Assembly: GCA_041744575.1 (NCBI GenBank)
Contig: JBGTKP010000058.1
Span: 1-26,501 of the forward strand
Length of the DNA stretch: 26,501 nucleotides
Direction of reading: 5' to 3'
Source of the DNA: JTS-RE37 sp041744575
Lineage (GTDB): Bacteria > Bacteroidota > Bacteroidia > Flavobacteriales > Flavobacteriaceae
Part shown: positions 24,209 to 26,501 of the stretch, piece by piece
How positions within the stretch are numbered: position 1 is the first letter of the stretch
Layout: each line of letters begins with the position of its first letter
Translations under genes and position numbers: made by a program
The notes under the pieces: generated by a model
The model's database searches: none
Seen by the model: the letters and a program-made list of their open reading frames with translations, nothing else
What the model was told of the DNA's origin: nothing

Positions 24209-26437
24209 TTAATCCCTTCGGGAAGGTTTGCGGTCGCGTTGCCGGTCATTTCGACCACGGTCGCGGTCACCCCTGTCACGGTCGTTACTTCTCGGCGGCC
24301 GTTCCTTATAACCTTCCGGTTTTGTCAACAATGCCTTACGCGAAACTTTTTCCTTCCGTGTTCTGGGATCGATCCCGATATATTTTACATCAAAGACATC
24401 ACCCATATTTACGACATCGCTAACGTTTTCTGTGCGTTCCCACGCCAACTCAGAAACGTGGAGCAGCACCTCGTTGCCCGGAGCGTCCAAATATTCAACT
24501 ACGGCACCAAAATCCAGCATTTTTATGACTTTTACCTCATAGATACTTCCCACCTCCGGTTTAAATACAATGGAGTCAATTTTGGCGAGGACCGCATCAA
24601 TTCCGGCCTGATCGGTTCCTAGAATCTCAACAATTCCTTCTTCCGTAACCGGATCTTCATTGATTACTATGGTCGTCTTGGTGGTTTTCTGAAGTTCCTG
24701 AATGACTTTTCCACCCGGGCCGATCAGGGCTCCGATGAATTCATTCGGAATGGTAGTGGTCACCATTTTAGGAGCATGAGGTTTCACTTCAGGATTTGGC
24801 CGGGCAATAGCCTCGACCAGCTTCCCGAGGATGTGAAGCCTTCCGTCTCTTGCCTGTTTGAGGGCCTTAACAAGGATTTCATAAGACAATCCCTTTACCT
24901 TAATATCCATTTGGCAGGCGGTGATCCCATCAGCGGTGCCTGTTACCTTAAAATCCATATCACCAAGGTGATCCTCATCACCGAGGATATCTGATAATAC
25001 AGCAAATTTACCTGTTTCAGGGTCGGAGATCAATCCCATGGCAATCCCTGATACCGGCTTTTTCAATTGTACTCCGGCATCCATCAGGGCCATTGTCCCG
25101 GAACAGACGGTAGCCATGGAAGAAGATCCATTACTTTCCAATACTTCCGAAACCACCCTCACCGTATAGGGACACTCATCGGGAATCATCCCTTTTAAAG
25201 CCCGTTGGGCAAGATTGCCATGACCCACCTCTCTCCTGGACGTTCCTCTGATCGGCCGGGCCTCTCCGGTAGAAAACGGTGGAAAGTTGTAGTGCAGGTA
25301 AAACCTCTCTTCTCCTTCAAAGGAAGGCATGTCAATCTGGTTCGCCTCTCTCGAGGTTCCAAGCGTTACTGTCGCAAGTGCCTGAGTTTCACCCCTTGTG
25401 AAGAGGGCAGAGCCATGTGTAGAAGGCAGGTAATCCACCTCGCACCAGATGGGACGAATCTCATCGGTCTTCCTACCATCCAGACGTAGGCCTTCATTAA
25501 GGGTCAGGTCCCTCACTGCGGCTTTTTCTGCTTTATTGTAATATTTAGAAACCAGGCCACCCATGGTTTGCAGTTCTTCTTCTGAATAAGTCCCTTTGAT
25601 TTCTTCTTTAATTTTATCAAAGGAAGCGCTTCTTTCATGCTTGGCAGAACCTGCCTTCGCCACGGTATACACCTTATCATAGGAAAGTTCCCGGATTTTT
25701 TTCTCAAGGGATTCGTCCTCAACAGCGGTCTCATATTCCCTTACCTGTTTCCTGCCAACAGCCTCAGCCAGCCTGTTTTGGGCGGCACATTGCACTTTAA
25801 TGGCTTCATGGGCGAATTTGATGGCCTCAACCATATCTTCCTCAGAAATCTCCTTAAGTTCACCTTCCACCATCATCACAGAATCTTCCGAAGCTCCGAT
25901 GACCATATCCACATCTGAATCAAGTAACTGGGCCCTGGTAGGATTGATAATGAATTGTCCGTCAATCCTGCCCACTCGTACCTCCGAGATAGTGCATTCG
26001 AACGGGAAATCGGAAAGCTGTATGGCCGCAGAGGCGGCCAGTCCTGCCATCGCATCCGGCATCACCTGCTCATCATGCGACATCAGTTGTATCATCACCT
26101 GCGTTTCGTAATGATAGTCCTTTGGGAACAATGGCCGTAAAACCCTGTCTACAATGCGCATTGTAAGCACTTCTCCATCACTGGGTCGTGCCTCCCTTTT
26201 AAAGAATCCCCCGGGATAGCGACCTGAGGCTGCAAATTTTTCCCGGTAATCTACGGTAAGCGGAAGGAAATCCACATCACTTTTGGTGTAATTGGATACG
26301 ACGGTACATAACAACATGCACTTCCCTGATTGCACCACAACAGAACCATGTGCCTGTTTAGCTAATTTTCCGGTTTCGATAGAGATTTCCCTGCCGTCAC
26401 CGAGGTCAATGACCTCTCTGAATGTTTTTGGAATCAT
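24209..26437 (-). CDS. pnp: Polyribonucleotide nucleotidyltransferase (PNPase)
   Basis: 3'-5' phosphorolytic exoribonuclease, a trimer that turns over mRNA. The ATG at 26437 (MIPKTFREVIDLGDGR) is the family start; the frame stays open upstream to a TTG but that extension is not conserved in the family. The 742 residues carry two RNase PH domains, the second with GTADGITACQMDIK holding metal-binding Asp residues. A KH domain (about 560-615, IGPGGK) and an S1 domain (about 628-700, MLDFGAVVEY) follow. After residue 715 comes a low-complexity Arg/Asp tail (repeats of DRDRG type) that probably binds RNA or partners. The pnp-rpoD order is common in Bacteroidota, often with rpsO upstream, which would lie beyond the window. 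Confidence 0.97.
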   Translation of the reverse strand: MIPKTFREVIDLGDGREISIETGKLAKQAHGSVVVQSGKCMLLCTVVSNYTKSDVDFLPLTVDYREKFAASGRYPGGFFKREARPSDGEVLTMRIVDRVLRPLFPKDYHYETQVMIQLMSHDEQVMPDAMAGLAASAAIQLSDFPFECTISEVRVGRIDGQFIINPTRAQLLDSDVDMVIGASEDSVMMVEGELKEISEEDMVEAIKFAHEAIKVQCAAQNRLAEAVGRKQVREYETAVEDESLEKKIRELSYDKVYTVAKAGSAKHERSASFDKIKEEIKGTYSEEELQTMGGLVSKYYNKAEKAAVRDLTLNEGLRLDGRKTDEIRPIWCEVDYLPSTHGSALFTRGETQALATVTLGTSREANQIDMPSFEGEERFYLHYNFPPFSTGEARPIRGTSRREVGHGNLAQRALKGMIPDECPYTVRVVSEVLESNGSSSMATVCSGTMALMDAGVQLKKPVSGIAMGLISDPETGKFAVLSDILGDEDHLGDMDFKVTGTADGITACQMDIKVKGLSYEILVKALKQARDGRLHILGKLVEAIARPNPEVKPHAPKMVTTTIPNEFIGALIGPGGKVIQELQKTTKTTIVINEDPVTEEGIVEILGTDQAGIDAVLAKIDSIVFKPEVGSIYEVKVIKMLDFGAVVEYLDAPGNEVLLHVSELAWERTENVSDVVNMGDVFDVKYIGIDPRTRKEKVSRKALLTKPEGYKERPPRSNDRDRGDRDRGRNDRQRDRKPSRRD

Positions 26438-26501
26438 AAAATTAAATTGTGATCCGCACAGAGCGGACCCGTTAAACAATGGTCTACCGTCTTACCGAAC
26501 G

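Noticed and set aside
24239..24300. Direct repeats rich in CGGTC/CGACC
   Set aside because: They are explained by the Arg/Asp repeat tail of PNPase and are not a separate element.
26453..26467. Short hairpin (tccgc/gcgga) upstream of pnp, possibly an autoregulatory leader
   Set aside because: Five base pairs are too few to support the claim, and the upstream sequence is cut by the window edge.

Overview
The window is a stretch of a Bacteroidota chromosome, most probably class Flavobacteriia. The reasons are a 287-residue primary sigma factor without region 1.1, the pnp-rpoD neighbourhood, several lipoproteins with Bacteroidota-type lipoboxes, a YpdA-like flavoprotein, a two-propeller sensor of the kind seen in hybrid two-component systems, a DUF6090-type fragment, and -7 promoter elements of the form TAnnTTTG. 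No rRNA, tRNA or CRISPR array was seen.

Left part (1 to about 10000) is accessory in character. It holds the 5' end of a lipoprotein gene leaving the window, one copy of a roughly 160-base intergenic repeat, an IS3-family transposase remnant, and a 1092-residue sensor-adenylate cyclase (periplasmic propellers, Y_Y_Y, one membrane helix, class III cyclase). After these come a decayed HNH-like zinc protein, a class C beta-lactamase-fold lipoprotein, a second copy of the repeat, an alpha/beta hydrolase, a DHFR/RibD-like reductase, a truncated DUF6090-type protein and an exported alditol-oxidase-like flavoprotein. Much of 4.3-6.2 kb looks A+T-richer than the rest by eye.

Middle part (10000 to 18000) is organised around cyanophycin-like polymer metabolism. 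A small lmo0937-type membrane protein (10036-10194) sits next to an ALDH3-type aldehyde dehydrogenase. The dehydrogenase follows cphA (cyanophycin synthetase) by 27 bases. cphB (cyanophycinase) is divergent from cphA, and an isoaspartyl peptidase gene runs into cphB with overlapping stop codons. Together they give synthesis of an Asp-Arg type polymer, its cleavage to beta-dipeptides, and hydrolysis to amino acids, all apparently cytoplasmic. The peptidase gene is the last of a tight rpe - ypdA-like - peptidase operon.

Right part (18000 to the end) holds a Tat-signal class V aminotransferase-fold protein, a VOC protein followed by a large lipoprotein (sorbosone/glucose dehydrogenase-like propeller, helical repeats, c-type cytochrome), then rpoD and pnp, each followed by a clear intrinsic terminator.

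No wholly new multi-gene system is evident. The best leads are the propeller-cyclase fusion, the YpdA homologue lacking the cysteine reported as essential in Firmicutes, and the repeated leader element placed upstream of two lipoprotein genes.
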